61,787 nucleotides of DNA from Haloarcula mannanilytica (GCF_005406125.1 NZ_BIXZ01000013.1:1-61787); one strand, 5' to 3'; shown: positions 1-9,429, counted from the stretch's first letter. Notes: generated by a model from the letters alone, not told the origin. Program-made: numbers and translations.

Positions 1-2
1 TA

Positions 3-37
3 GCTGCCGTTTCTGACCGTCCGGTCAGAACGGCAGC
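3..37. repeat. Inverted repeat at left edge
   Basis: GCTGCCGTT and its complement bracket CTGACC/GGTCAG, giving an almost perfect 15-bp stem with a single bulged T and a very short loop. It could be a terminator of a gene lying to the left or the end of a mobile element. Nothing else is recognisable between here and the promoter of the next gene. Confidence 0.45.
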
Positions 38-280
38 GAGGACAGGTAACACCGTCACGCCAGCGAACCTGTTCCAGCAGGTCCGCTGCGACCGATTCCG
101 ACCCAAACACATCTAGCGGAATCATTCGTGTCGGGCACCGCTGGCGCGGTGCCCTTGTCCTCTTCGACTCCATAGCTACCGCTTAGCAGTATCAACAATC
201 TCCTACGCAAGAGCGTATTTCTATAGGTATGCAATTTTCCGCGCAGTAGATATCGAAACTGTACCCGACCACCGAAGCAT

Positions 281-290
281 CATTATTAAG
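281..290 (+). promoter_or_regulatory. TATA box of the first oxidoreductase gene
   Basis: CATTATTAAG lies 26-35 nt before the ATG at 316, the spacing expected for a leaderless haloarchaeal transcript. The rest of 38-280 shows no gene. Confidence 0.45.
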
Positions 291-315
291 AAAAGAGCCT
301 CGATATCACTTATCA

Positions 316-1401
316 ATGGTTAACAATCAACTGAATATTGGTATTGTAGGGCTTGGATCCCACGGGAAGAACCACGTTACGATGTTACAAGAGATGGGCC
401 ATCAGGTACGTGGTGTCGATGCGAATCCTGAGAACCGCTTTGAATTCGAACAAAAATTCGATGGAGAGACGTACGAAACCCCCTCTGAATTGTACAATAG
501 CGGTATTGATGCAGTAATAATCTCGACACCGAACAAATTTCACGAAGGTGCAACTGTTGATGCCCTGAAAAACGGTCTCGACGTGATGCTTGAAAAGCCG
601 TTAGCTCACGACGTGGCCTCGGCCGAGAGGATTGCCAATACTGCAAAAACGACAGGGAACATCTGTCTCGTTGGGTATCATCACCGTTACCGCAATATCT
701 GTCAGGTGACTCGATCGTATATTGAGCAGGATTATCTCGGTGAGGTCACGCATATCAATGCCAAATACATTCGTCGGCGTGGTGTCCCTGGACGGGGAAC
801 GTGGTTCACCTCTCGAGAAATCGCAGGCGGTGGTGCCTTGATAGATATCGGTGCTCACCTCGTGGATATGTTGCTGTTCCTCGCTGGGCGACCTACCCTG
901 GAGAAGGTTATGGCAGTGGCTCGGTCGGATTTCGGCCAACACGACGACTATTCGTACCTCCACATGTGGGGTGAAGACGACGAGGCCCGGATGTATGATG
1001 TTGAAGACTCTGTAACGGCTTTCTGTTCGTTCGAAAACGGGCTGACGGCCAGTATCGAAGTTGCGTGGGCAGCGAACGATACTGCGACACACTCATATAA
1101 GATCCGTGGAACAGAGGCCGGCGCGTATCTTGATATCACAAATTCGCTTGAGGAGGTCGACCCAGTAGTCGACGTTCGTAACGAGTTGGAACTCTACGAG
1201 GCACGCTCGGGCGGAAGCGACCACTTCGTAAACTCTGAGGTCATTGCACCGCTCAATAACCCGTATCGAGAGGAACTCGAGACGTTCCTCTCGGCGGTTC
1301 GTTCTGGAGAGCGGCCTGCACAGAACAATGTCGAGCAAGCATTACAGGTGCAGCAAGTGATCGACCGACTCTACGATGCGAGCGGTCAGGGAGGAGGGTA
1401 G
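316..1401 (+). CDS. Gfo/Idh/MocA-family oxidoreductase
   Basis: This 361-residue protein is a cytoplasmic NAD(P)-dependent sugar or polyol dehydrogenase of the Gfo/Idh/MocA family. The Rossmann motif GLGSHG is at residues 12-17, the EKP motif with the catalytic Lys at 93-95, and GGGALIDIGAH with the conserved Asp and His at 171-181. It is a close paralogue of the gene at 21644-22726: both share the RRRGVPGRG segment and the AGGGA(L/V)IDIG block. The two lie at opposite ends of the carbohydrate locus, which suggests oxidation of a sugar released from the imported glycan, but the substrate is not readable from sequence. Its stop codon is only 3 nt from the end of an IS6-type transposase remnant, yet the protein looks full length. 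Confidence 0.9.
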   Translation: MVNNQLNIGIVGLGSHGKNHVTMLQEMGHQVRGVDANPENRFEFEQKFDGETYETPSELYNSGIDAVIISTPNKFHEGATVDALKNGLDVMLEKPLAHDVASAERIANTAKTTGNICLVGYHHRYRNICQVTRSYIEQDYLGEVTHINAKYIRRRGVPGRGTWFTSREIAGGGALIDIGAHLVDMLLFLAGRPTLEKVMAVARSDFGQHDDYSYLHMWGEDDEARMYDVEDSVTAFCSFENGLTASIEVAWAANDTATHSYKIRGTEAGAYLDITNSLEEVDPVVDVRNELELYEARSGGSDHFVNSEVIAPLNNPYREELETFLSAVRSGERPAQNNVEQALQVQQVIDRLYDASGQGGG

Positions 1402-2190
1402 TGTTTAGTTTGGAGCATTGTGCCAGCGAGCGAAACTCTGGGGCCAATTTTCAGCTGTCTTCGGTTCGACGTGACTGAAACAGTTTGAAAATGAAGAGGT
1501 ACGGCGTTTTACTTCTCTGAATATATGTTCGACAGCATTTCGATTTCCGTGACGTTCTGTCTGAAATCGGAGCCCGGCTCGTTGCAGTGCCGCTCGGAGG
1601 TGTTTTGCGCCATCGACGAGAAAAAACGGCGGTTTCGACATCATGTTTTTGTTGCAGTTCTTTGAGAAATATCTCGGTAAGAGCGGTTGTAGTGGTCGAA
1701 AACAACCGCAAATGGAGAATTTCGTTTGTCTGTGGATTTGCAGCGGCGTACAGCCAGAACTGCTGGTCGTTGATTCGAATCACCGTTTCGCCAACCGCAA
1801 TCTGATTCGGATTTTTACCGCTGACTGGCTGTAGATCGGCTTTCTGCACCCAATCGTGGACTGCTTTGCGAGACCGCTGGACACCCAAATTATCAAGAAC
1901 AGAGATTGTATTCGAAAGTGACAGTCCAGCCACGTGCATCTGAATACCGAGCTTCATCGCGCGCTCGGGTGTCCGCTCGCGCTTCACAAAACCCAAATCT
2001 ATCCAGTCGCTACTACCGCTGAGGCGGGCAATTTCTGCCATAGACCAGCAAGAAATTCTCCCGCCTCGCTTTTCACGCTTAACTGACTCGATGGAAATTC
2101 TGCTATCCCATGAGAACGTGGAACAAGATATGGGACGCAAGAGACCGATTCGTGTTTCGTGCCAGCGAGCACGTTTAACTGACTGGTCCA
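1402..2190 (-). mobile_element. IS6-type element remnant
   Basis: On the minus strand AGTCAGTTAAGCGTG and the near-copy AGTCAGTTAAACGTG occur about 100 nt apart in front of the transposase. They look like terminal-repeat-type sequence present twice. No inverted copy is visible after the transposase stop, which lies 3 nt from the neighbouring oxidoreductase gene. The right end appears to be missing, so this is a defective copy. Exact ends are uncertain. Confidence 0.45.
1405..2041 (-). pseudogene. IS6-family transposase, frameshifted
   Basis: The N-terminal part begins MAEIARLSGSSDWIDL, continues through an HTH-like region (SRKAVHDWVQ) and the first catalytic Asp (VIRIND), and runs to HDVETAVF. 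There the frame breaks. The rest, LVDGAKHL with the second Asp and VEHIFREVKRR with the Glu, lies one frame away. The break is at a run of six A on the plus strand (1621-1626); five would restore the frame. The DDE triad is therefore split and the enzyme is probably inactive unless slippage occurs or the base is a sequencing error. Start chosen at 2041 because the longer frame upstream has no transposase-like sequence. Confidence 0.8.
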
Positions 2191-2191
2191 A

Positions 2192-2286
2192 GTGCGTAGG
2201 AAGCCGAGGCTTGGGCGTGACAGCCCGGATGCCGCGCCACGCGGCATCCGGGAAAGCCCGAATAGGTGAATCTCTGTTCCACGCAC
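2192..2286 (+). ncRNA. Candidate IS110 bridge RNA
   Basis: The segment directly before the IS110 transposase folds into nested helices. The outer stem is GTGCGT/GGAA (2192-2202) against TTCCACGCAC (2277-2286) with one bulge. The middle stem is GGGC (2213-2216) against GCCC (2256-2259), extended by two weaker pairs. The inner hairpin is a perfect 13-bp stem (2224-2236 with 2240-2252) with a CCA loop. IS110-group elements are known to encode a bridge RNA in the non-coding stretch before the recombinase, with loops that pair to donor and target. Position and structure fit. The pairing loops were not assigned, and transcription is inferred. Confidence 0.6.
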
Positions 2287-2308
2287 TGACGTCCCGGAGT
2301 GAGAATCA

Positions 2309-3328
2309 ATGTATCTTGGAATTGACGTTCACAAGCGAGACGCACAGGTGGCAGTAATCGACGAGGCCGGTGAGATCGTCGAAGAGGTTCGCGTCGCGAA
2401 CGCGAACCTCGACGACCTCGCCCAGCGGTACGCTGGTGCCGAGGCCGTCATCGAAGCGACCACCAATTACTACCACATCCACGATATGCTGTCGGAGCAT
2501 TTGGATGTGACTGTTGCTCACCCTGGCAAACTCTCGCTGATCGCAAACGCAGACAAGAAGACTGATCGCGTCGACGCAAAGGAGTTGGCGCGGATGGGCC
2601 GGTTGAATTCAGTGCCGGAGAGTTACGTCCCGACCGACGAGATTAGGGAAGCCCGCGCACTCGTGCGCGGGCGACAGAAGTTGGTAGAGAATCGTACCGA
2701 CTACGCCAACAAGATCCACGGGTTGTTGTCCGAACACGGAATCACGCAGGAAATCAAGCCGCTGAGTGTGTCGGGGCGAGAGTCCCTTCGGGATCTCTCG
2801 CTCCCGACGCCATGGGACTCGTTGCTAGAGTCATATCTCGAAGTGATCGAGACACTCACTGAAGAGATCGAGACACTCACTGAAGAGATCGAGAGTCTCG
2901 AAGAAACGATTGAAGAGCGCGCTGGGTCTCTTGAGGAGACCCAGCTACTGATGACGATTCCCGGTGTGAGCTACTATTCAGCACTGATGATCTACGGTGA
3001 AGTCGGCGAAATAGAACGGTTTGACCGGGACAAAGAAGTCGTGAGTTACGCTGGATTGAACCCGGTGATCCGCAAGTCAGGCGACTCGCGGATCGAGGGT
3101 GGCATCTCGAAACGTGGCTCACGGCAGTTACGTTGGATCCTCGTCCAGTGTGCACGGACAGCCGTTCATACGTGTAAAGACGCGTATCTGAAACGGTTCT
3201 ACGATCGATTAGCGGGAAAGAAAGGGTCACAGAAAGCAATTGTCGCAACTGCTCGCAAGTTGCTGGTGTCGATCTTCCACATGCTCAACCGAGAGGAGGT
3301 GTATGATCCCCCAGGTGTGAGTGCCTGA
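2309..3328 (+). CDS. IS110-family transposase (DEDD recombinase)
   Basis: This 339-residue protein has the IS110 layout. An N-terminal RuvC-like DEDD domain starts MYLGIDVHKR with Asp6, continues with a Glu in EATTNYY and has the Asp pair in TDRVDAKELA. A coiled region follows, in which ETLTEEIE is duplicated (about residues 180-205). The C-terminal part carries the helix-hairpin-helix IPGVSYYSA and the GGISKRGSRQLR motif with the catalytic Ser. The protein acts with the upstream structured RNA to recombine the element with its target. It is intact, unlike the three other transposases in the window, so this element may still be active. Confidence 0.93.
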   Translation: MYLGIDVHKRDAQVAVIDEAGEIVEEVRVANANLDDLAQRYAGAEAVIEATTNYYHIHDMLSEHLDVTVAHPGKLSLIANADKKTDRVDAKELARMGRLNSVPESYVPTDEIREARALVRGRQKLVENRTDYANKIHGLLSEHGITQEIKPLSVSGRESLRDLSLPTPWDSLLESYLEVIETLTEEIETLTEEIESLEETIEERAGSLEETQLLMTIPGVSYYSALMIYGEVGEIERFDRDKEVVSYAGLNPVIRKSGDSRIEGGISKRGSRQLRWILVQCARTAVHTCKDAYLKRFYDRLAGKKGSQKAIVATARKLLVSIFHMLNREEVYDPPGVSA

Positions 3329-3353
3329 CCGCCGCCGGTCCGGCGGCGGTCAG
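3325..3353 (+). terminator. GC-rich hairpin at the transposase stop
   Basis: CTGACCGCCGCCG pairs perfectly with CGGCGGCGGTCAG around a 3-nt loop. It overlaps the TGA stop codon of the transposase (3326-3328). It may serve as a transcription terminator or as part of the right end of the IS110 element. Confidence 0.5.
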
Positions 3354-3532
3354 TGGCCGAGTTGCAGGCCGCACCAGCTACAGCTACCGCACACGATGTC
3401 TCCAGCCTGCCGTTGATGAAGAATAGTACCAGCTTGCAGTCCACCGATTTTCTTGCTTTCTCGTTCAATCAGCTTGGCGGTCCAAAATACTATGTCGTCA
3501 ACGGTGGTTTGTTCAGGTAGCAGAATTTCCAT
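3350..3532 (-). CDS. Possible small Cys-rich protein
   Basis: A 60-residue reading frame starts MEILLPEQTTVDDIVFW and ends with CGSCSWCGLQLGH, which resembles one half of a zinc-binding site of the kind common in small haloarchaeal proteins. The composition looks protein-like, but no TATA box is evident and the 3' end abuts the IS110 hairpin. It may be a short gene or a fragment truncated by the insertion. Confidence 0.3.
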   Translation of the reverse strand: MEILLPEQTTVDDIVFWTAKLIERESKKIGGLQAGTILHQRQAGDIVCGSCSWCGLQLGH

Positions 3533-3594
3533 AGGTAAACACGACGCGGGGAGGAGATGCAAAAACTAAATAGCCACACACCATGGTAGTGAGT

Positions 3595-4389
3595 ATGACA
3601 AACTCCTCAGGAAAGAGAGAACGTAAAACCATCCAGTCGGTGGAGACCGCTCTTGAAATTCTTGAGGTCATCCGCGAAAAAGAGATCGCGGGTGTTACTG
3701 AAATCGCGGACGAGTTCGGTCGCTCAAAGAGCACGGTACACCACTACCTCGCTACGTTGGAGGAACACGGGTACTTGGAACGATCCGATGGAAAGTACCA
3801 ACTCGGTCTCAGATTTCTGACGCTGGGCGGGAAAGTTCGCGAACAGGAGCAGTTGTATCACCTTGGGAAAAGCGATGTTGACAAGCTTGCACGAGAGACT
3901 GGGGAGAAAGCTCGTCTCATCGTCGAGCGAGATGGGTATGGTATCACCTTGTACCAGTCGTCCGGAAACGCGATCGAAGATACCCCGACGCACGTCGGTA
4001 GCATCGAGGAACTGTACTGTACGGCAGCCGGGAAAGCATTCCTTGCAGAACTCCCTGATGAAGAGGTTTCGACGTATCTCGGCGAGAAAACGATGCACGC
4101 GTACACGCAGAATACGATCACGGACCCCGAGGAACTACGCGATCAGTTAGAGGCGATTCGATCTCGGGGGATTGCCTTCGACGACGAAGAACGATACGAC
4201 GGGATCAGATGTGTCGCTTCATCGATCGTCTCGAGTGACGATACGCTACTCGGGGCGTTGAGTGTCTCTGCACCGGTGGATCGGGTGTCCGATGAGCGAT
4301 TTCGCTCTGAGATACCCGATCTCCTGCAGAACATTGTCGGTGTCGTGGAAATCAATACGACGTATTCCCGGTGGGAAGATATGTTTTGA
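3595..4389 (+). CDS. IclR-family transcriptional regulator
   Basis: The 264-residue protein has an N-terminal winged HTH (VETALEILEVIREKEIAGVTEIADEFGRSKSTVHHYLATLEEHGYL, about residues 14-60) and a C-terminal IclR effector domain with the typical LYCTAAGKAFLA and GIAFDDEERYDGIRCVA blocks. It is the only dedicated regulator inside the carbohydrate block and probably senses a mannan-derived sugar or catabolite. The start at 3595 is preferred over 3583 because a TATA-like AACTAAATAG lies 22-31 nt before it. It is followed by a gap and then the beta-mannosidase on the same strand, which has its own promoter. Confidence 0.9.
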   Translation: MTNSSGKRERKTIQSVETALEILEVIREKEIAGVTEIADEFGRSKSTVHHYLATLEEHGYLERSDGKYQLGLRFLTLGGKVREQEQLYHLGKSDVDKLARETGEKARLIVERDGYGITLYQSSGNAIEDTPTHVGSIEELYCTAAGKAFLAELPDEEVSTYLGEKTMHAYTQNTITDPEELRDQLEAIRSRGIAFDDEERYDGIRCVASSIVSSDDTLLGALSVSAPVDRVSDERFRSEIPDLLQNIVGVVEINTTYSRWEDMF

Positions 4390-4731
4390 TATCAGCTGTA
4401 GCTCTTTGCGCTCAAGCTCGGCGATAGCACTGTAGATAACACGAGTACACACGTTAGTACCGTGGCGGAGATCACACTTTTTCGAGAAGTGGGGTGGCTA
4501 AGCCGAAACTGGGTTTCCTATAATGAAACAGTTTTCCGAAGATCCGCGCTCGTGAATCGCACTCCGCTTCCTTACTGGTCCTGAATGGGGTTCGTTGTGC
4601 GAGACCTCAGCGAATAATGAACAACTGCAGGCACGATTTATAGGGGTTTCCTCATCTCAAACGCACTGTCGACCGTCACTTCCGTGCTGTTCACCGGTAC
4701 TATTATAAAGGACTACATACAGTGCAGAGGT
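4390..4731 (+). promoter_or_regulatory. Intergenic region with beta-mannosidase promoter
   Basis: No gene is visible here. TATTATAAAG at 4701-4710 lies 22-31 nt before the ATG at 4732, the leaderless spacing, and decides that start over an earlier ATG at 4684 that precedes the TATA box. Confidence 0.55.
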
Positions 4732-7182
4732 ATGCAAGTCCAGTCACTGACGGGACAGTGGCGGTTTCGCCGCTCTGAAGAGGAACCTTGGAACACGGGC
4801 ACGGTCCCCGGTGGGATCTACACCGATCTTCTAGAAAACGAAGCGATTCCCGACCCGTACGATGAGGATAACGAACTCGACATCCAGTGGGTTGGGAAAT
4901 CCGATTGGACGTACCGACGGACGTTCGATGTTGATCAGGCGCTGCTATCTCACGACCGGATTCAGCTGCACTGCGATGGGCTCGACACCGTTACGACCGT
5001 GCGCGTGAACGGGGAAGTCGTCGGAGAAACAGAAAATATGCATCGTGTCTACGAATTCGATGTCACCGGAGAACTTCAAGAGGGTGAGAACACGATAGAG
5101 GTACGCTTCGACTCTCCGGTTAAGTACGGGATCAACCGAGCGGATGCCTACGATTACGACGTACCCGCACTCCGATACCCCGTCGACCAGCCCGCACGTA
5201 GCCACATTCGAAAGGCACAGTGCCACTATGGGTGGGACTGGGGGCCGTGTCTCCCGACTGTCGGGATTTATCGAGACATCCGTCTGGTCGGCTTTTCGGG
5301 CCCTCGAATCACTCACACACGGACGAAGCAGGAGCATTTTGATCAGGCTGTTGCTCTCGGCGTCTCGGTGGGTATCGAGTCGACAGCTACGACCGATGGG
5401 ACTCTTTCGGTCTCGATTGCGGGGACAGAAGTAGCGGAGTCCATTGCAATTACCAGCGGAGAAGAAGAGTACGAAGTGACGGCTACGGTCGAAGATCCCG
5501 ACCTCTGGTGGCCGAATGGCTACGGCGACCAACCGCTGTACGACCTCGAGGTTGCGGTAGAGACCGACGAAACCACGCACGTAGAAACAGACCGAATCGG
5601 ATTCCGTGAGATGTCGGTCGTTCGTGAACCACTGAACGAGTCAGACGATGGCGAGGGATTCCGGTTTGAGGTGAACGGGACACCGGTCTACGCGAAGGGT
5701 GCGAATTGGATACCGACGGACGCACTCTATGGCCGCGTGACGGACGAACGATTCGAGGACCTCCTCGGTTCGGCTGTCGACGCGAATATGAACATGATTC
5801 GCGTGTGGGGGGGCGGATATTACGAGTACGAGCGGTTCTATGAGGTCTGTGACGAACTCGGTCTGTTGGTCTGGCAGGATTTCATGTTCGCGTGTGCACT
5901 GTATCCTTCCGACGAACGGTTCTTAGACTCTGTAGAGAACGAAGTGAGGGACCAGATCCGGCGGCTTGGGAATCACCCGTCAATCGCACTTTGGTGTGGG
6001 AACAACGAAGTGGAAGAAGGTGTCAAAAACTGGTTCGCTGAACACGACCATCACGAGGAACTGGCTGACGGGTTTGAACAACTGTTCCTGGACCGGATTG
6101 CGACTGTCGTCGAGGCTGAAGACCCGAGTCGGACATACTGGCCAGGATCGCCCTCGTCGGGTGATGAGGAGCCCGAACCATATCGTACGGATGTTGGAGA
6201 CATCCACTACTGGGACGTCTGGCATAAAGGCGCACCCTTCTCGGAGTACGAAGAGACCGAACCGCGATTCGTTTCGGAGTTCGGGTATCAGTCGTTTCCT
6301 TCCGTAGAACTGCTTCGTTCTGTTATCCCGGCTGACCAACTTAATCCGACCGCGCCTCTCATGGAGCATCACCAGCGGAATGAAGGCGGAAATGCGAGAA
6401 TCCTTAGCCGAATGGCCGACCACTTTCGGGTCCCGTTCGACTTCGAGAACTTCGTCTATCTCAGCCAGGTCCAGCAGGGAATGGCGATGCAAACTGCGAT
6501 CGAACATTGGCGACGGCTTAAGCCCTACTGCATGGGAGCACTGTACTGGCAACTCAACGATCTCTGGCCGTGTGCGTCGTGGTCGTCGATCGAATATGGC
6601 GGCGATTGGAAGGTGTTACAGTACGTTGCTCGGCGTATATTCGCCCCTGCGCTCGTCACGACGACGGAGACGGACGAGGGACTCGAAATCTGGATTGTAA
6701 GCGATGAGACCGAGTCGATAGAGGGAACGTTGAATGTGCGCTGGGAGTCACTTACCGGCGAAGTCATCGAGACTGAGCAGGTATCTGTTTCCATTGACCC
6801 ACAGGAGAGTACGCGAGTCGTGACGGTTGACCCTGAGACCGTGATCGGCGAACGATACGCCGAGGCGTACCTGTGTGCCGATCTCGAGAGCCCTGTTGAA
6901 TCGTATCCCAGTTACGATTTCTTCGAACCATACAAACACCTCGATCTCTGCCAGCCGTCCTTTGATATCACCGTCGATGGCACAACGCTCACGATTAGCG
7001 CAGACTGTATGGCGCTCTTTGTACAGCTCACGCTACCAGGTACGGACGGGAACTTCTCTGACAACTATTTCCACCTCCCTGCCGGGGAGGAGCGGCGGAT
7101 AACCTTCGATTCGAACGAGACCATCACTGGAGATGAACTCAAGCAGGCGCTCTCGATTAGACACCTCCGGGCGACGTACTAA
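4732..7182 (+). CDS. Beta-mannosidase, glycoside hydrolase family 2
   Basis: The 816-residue enzyme has the GH2 beta-mannosidase order: an N-terminal jelly-roll sugar-binding domain, an immunoglobulin-like domain, the catalytic TIM barrel and C-terminal beta domains. Family marks are GANWIPTDALYGR, MNMIRVWGGGYYE, the acid/base Glu in WCGNNEVEEG (about residue 426) and the nucleophile Glu in FVSEFGYQSF (about 516). There is no signal peptide, so it acts in the cytoplasm and releases mannose from the non-reducing end of imported beta-manno-oligosaccharides. The exported mannanase at 18283 and the transporter at 7571-13619 fit this role. Length is as expected for the family. Confidence 0.93.
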   Translation: MQVQSLTGQWRFRRSEEEPWNTGTVPGGIYTDLLENEAIPDPYDEDNELDIQWVGKSDWTYRRTFDVDQALLSHDRIQLHCDGLDTVTTVRVNGEVVGETENMHRVYEFDVTGELQEGENTIEVRFDSPVKYGINRADAYDYDVPALRYPVDQPARSHIRKAQCHYGWDWGPCLPTVGIYRDIRLVGFSGPRITHTRTKQEHFDQAVALGVSVGIESTATTDGTLSVSIAGTEVAESIAITSGEEEYEVTATVEDPDLWWPNGYGDQPLYDLEVAVETDETTHVETDRIGFREMSVVREPLNESDDGEGFRFEVNGTPVYAKGANWIPTDALYGRVTDERFEDLLGSAVDANMNMIRVWGGGYYEYERFYEVCDELGLLVWQDFMFACALYPSDERFLDSVENEVRDQIRRLGNHPSIALWCGNNEVEEGVKNWFAEHDHHEELADGFEQLFLDRIATVVEAEDPSRTYWPGSPSSGDEEPEPYRTDVGDIHYWDVWHKGAPFSEYEETEPRFVSEFGYQSFPSVELLRSVIPADQLNPTAPLMEHHQRNEGGNARILSRMADHFRVPFDFENFVYLSQVQQGMAMQTAIEHWRRLKPYCMGALYWQLNDLWPCASWSSIEYGGDWKVLQYVARRIFAPALVTTTETDEGLEIWIVSDETESIEGTLNVRWESLTGEVIETEQVSVSIDPQESTRVVTVDPETVIGERYAEAYLCADLESPVESYPSYDFFEPYKHLDLCQPSFDITVDGTTLTISADCMALFVQLTLPGTDGNFSDNYFHLPAGEERRITFDSNETITGDELKQALSIRHLRATY

Positions 7183-7570
7183 GTGGTATGTTTGCATGAG
7201 TCGTATAGAAATGTTTAAATAGAACTCTTCCAATGTCAGGACTGACGGGGAATACAACAGCAAGGCTATGCTGTGTCATCGATATCTGCTCGCACTGACG
7301 GCCGCTTTCGATCGGTCTGTCGTGCGACGTTTCGTCAGTCGAAGCTCCCCTTCGTGCCACCGTCAGAAGGGACGTCAGTCACACCAACGTGGTCATGGGA
7401 CTTCCCGTCCGTCCCCGTCCGGACAACTGTCCTCACCACTTGCCTGACCTGTGCTCTCTGTGGGCCGTGTTCAGGGCTCTGTAGTGTTCGCTGAGTGGTC
7501 CTCACCCAATGTCGATAAACAATAATTTCCATAGTTTTATATGTCATCAGCGTAACCGTCTTGATGAGCA
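7183..7570 (+). promoter_or_regulatory. Intergenic region, promoter of the solute-binding protein
   Basis: No gene is visible here. GTTTTATATG at 7534-7543 lies 28-37 nt before the ATG at 7571 and is the likely TATA box. Confidence 0.5.
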
Positions 7571-9397
7571 ATGTCCGAAAATAAAAGCGCGGAATATAGT
7601 GACAAACTTGACCGACGAAAGTTCGTCTCACTCGTGGGGGGAACTGGCGTGGCCGCTCTCGCCGGATGTGGCGGGAGCAGCAGCGGTAGCGACGGAAGCG
7701 ATGGAGCGAATGGCACGTCCGGCTCCGGGGATCAGGTCGCTGACGTTACCCATGTCGGATACACGAACCAGGTGCCAACACAGATCCAGTACAACCCGAG
7801 CAATCCGACCAGCTACGCGCAGATCTCTCAATACCTCCTCTTCGATCGGTTCGCGAATTTCAATTTTTCGCGCGGGGGGTTCGTTCCGTATCTGATTCAG
7901 GACTGGGAACTGCAGAACGACCAGAACCGATTCGTGCTGACACTTCGCGAGGGCGTGACCTGGGAAGACGGCGATAGTGTCACCGCCGCTGACGTCGCGA
8001 CGCAACTACGCCTCTCGATGCTGTCCGGGGGTGCCATCGCTCGGTACACTGACGACATCATCACCGAAGACGAACAGACGGTCGTCCTCAATCTGAGTAC
8101 GCAAGTCAACCCACGAATCATCGAGTTCAACGTCCTGGGTCAGCGGTTCATGACCCAGAAGCAGGAAATTTTCCAGAAGTACGTCGACAAATTCGACGGC
8201 GACGAGGAAGCGGCCGCAAAGCAACTGCGCTCGTTCAAGTATACCGATGTGGTCGCGAGCGGGCCGTTTACGCTCGAAGAACAGGCCAATCAGCAGCTCC
8301 TCTTGAGTCGACGGGATGACCATCCCGATTCAGAGAACATCAATTTCCAGAACTACTCGTTCCGGTATCTCGACGGCAACACGGCAGTCCACCAAGCGAT
8401 CGGTGCGATGAATGTCGACTCCGTCTTTAGCGTCTTCGCACCGCCGAATGTGGTCGAGAGCTTCTCCGACGCAGTGCAGATGGAGACAGTCCCTTCGAAG
8501 TGGGGATACGGCCTCGTCCCGAACCACAACCACGAACACGCGGGTGACCGGGCAGTCAGACAGGCGATCGCACATGTCCTCGATCGAAAAACTATCGTCC
8601 AGAACGTCGGTCACACGCTGAAAAAAGTGCCACCCATTCCTGTCGGAATCCCGTCTGACGATCAGAAGCGGTGGCTTGAGGACGCCTATAGCGACTTTGA
8701 AGATTACGGTCCGGAGTCCATGCAGACTGAGAAAGCGGCACAGATACTCCGAGAGGCGGGCTACTCCAAGCAGAACGGGACATGGGTCGACAGTGACGGT
8801 ACCGCGGTCAAGTTGCCCGTCACTGTTCCCTCCGGGTGGAGCGACTGGATTACGGCGACCCAGACGATCGTCGATCAGTTCAACGAGTTCGGATTCGACG
8901 CCTCCGTGGACTCACGGAACTTCAGTTCGCTACTCGGAACCGCGTGGCCCAACAGTGATTTCGTCCTCTCTGCAGGAGGGTGGCTCCCGGGTGGCGGCCG
9001 TGCCGCGTTCCCGTACTTCTCGCTTCAACACCAGTTGATCGAGAACTTCCGTGGATTCACTTACAACTATGGCCCGGCCGCGTCGTCGCGCGGTGGGACC
9101 CAGTCTGACGTAACCGTTCCCTCTCGTACCGGTTCTGGTTCGATGACGACGAATCCAAACGAGCGGCTCACCACGCTCTCCGAGACAGTCGACGAACAGA
9201 AGACTCGGGATATCATCGTCGAGCAGGCGTGGGTCACGAACGTCGACCTGCCGATGATCCCGGTTATGGAGAAACAGGAGCAGACGTTCTTGACGACGGA
9301 CCAGTGGGACGTCCCGGAGCAGAACGCGGTGGTCTCGCAGGTCCGGTGGGCCTGCACGTGGCTTCCCCGACAGGGTGAGCTGAAGTACTCCGGTTGA
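7571..9397 (+). CDS. Oligosaccharide/peptide ABC transporter, binding lipoprotein
   Basis: The 608-residue solute-binding protein belongs to family 5 (Opp/Dpp type). It carries a Tat signal with Arg15-Arg16 (DRRKFVSLVGG) and a lipobox LAGC with Cys33, followed by a Ser/Gly/Asp linker, so it is anchored outside the membrane. The mature part has family-5 features such as VLTLREGVTWEDGDSVTAADV and the helix around RAVRQAIAHVLDR. Opp-type transporters in hyperthermophiles import beta-manno- and cello-oligosaccharides. The flanking mannan enzymes suggest the same here rather than peptide uptake; this is inference. A separate promoter drives the permease and ATPase genes downstream. Confidence 0.88.
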   Translation: MSENKSAEYSDKLDRRKFVSLVGGTGVAALAGCGGSSSGSDGSDGANGTSGSGDQVADVTHVGYTNQVPTQIQYNPSNPTSYAQISQYLLFDRFANFNFSRGGFVPYLIQDWELQNDQNRFVLTLREGVTWEDGDSVTAADVATQLRLSMLSGGAIARYTDDIITEDEQTVVLNLSTQVNPRIIEFNVLGQRFMTQKQEIFQKYVDKFDGDEEAAAKQLRSFKYTDVVASGPFTLEEQANQQLLLSRRDDHPDSENINFQNYSFRYLDGNTAVHQAIGAMNVDSVFSVFAPPNVVESFSDAVQMETVPSKWGYGLVPNHNHEHAGDRAVRQAIAHVLDRKTIVQNVGHTLKKVPPIPVGIPSDDQKRWLEDAYSDFEDYGPESMQTEKAAQILREAGYSKQNGTWVDSDGTAVKLPVTVPSGWSDWITATQTIVDQFNEFGFDASVDSRNFSSLLGTAWPNSDFVLSAGGWLPGGGRAAFPYFSLQHQLIENFRGFTYNYGPAASSRGGTQSDVTVPSRTGSGSMTTNPNERLTTLSETVDEQKTRDIIVEQAWVTNVDLPMIPVMEKQEQTFLTTDQWDVPEQNAVVSQVRWACTWLPRQGELKYSG

Positions 9398-9429
9398 ACT
9401 CGCGTCGCGATCTACTCAGCGGGTTACAC

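Larger units (their letters stand above)
2185..3353 (+). mobile_element. IS110-type insertion sequence
   Basis: The element comprises the structured leader, the intact transposase and a 3' hairpin. IS110 elements lack terminal inverted repeats and make little or no target duplication, so the limits given are approximate. It lies between the IS6-type remnant and the IclR gene. Confidence 0.6.

Noticed and set aside
1419-2170. GTGCCAGCGAGC occurs on the same strand near both ends of the IS6-type remnant
   Set aside because: The copies are direct, not inverted, and the first lies inside the transposase coding sequence, so they are not terminal inverted repeats.
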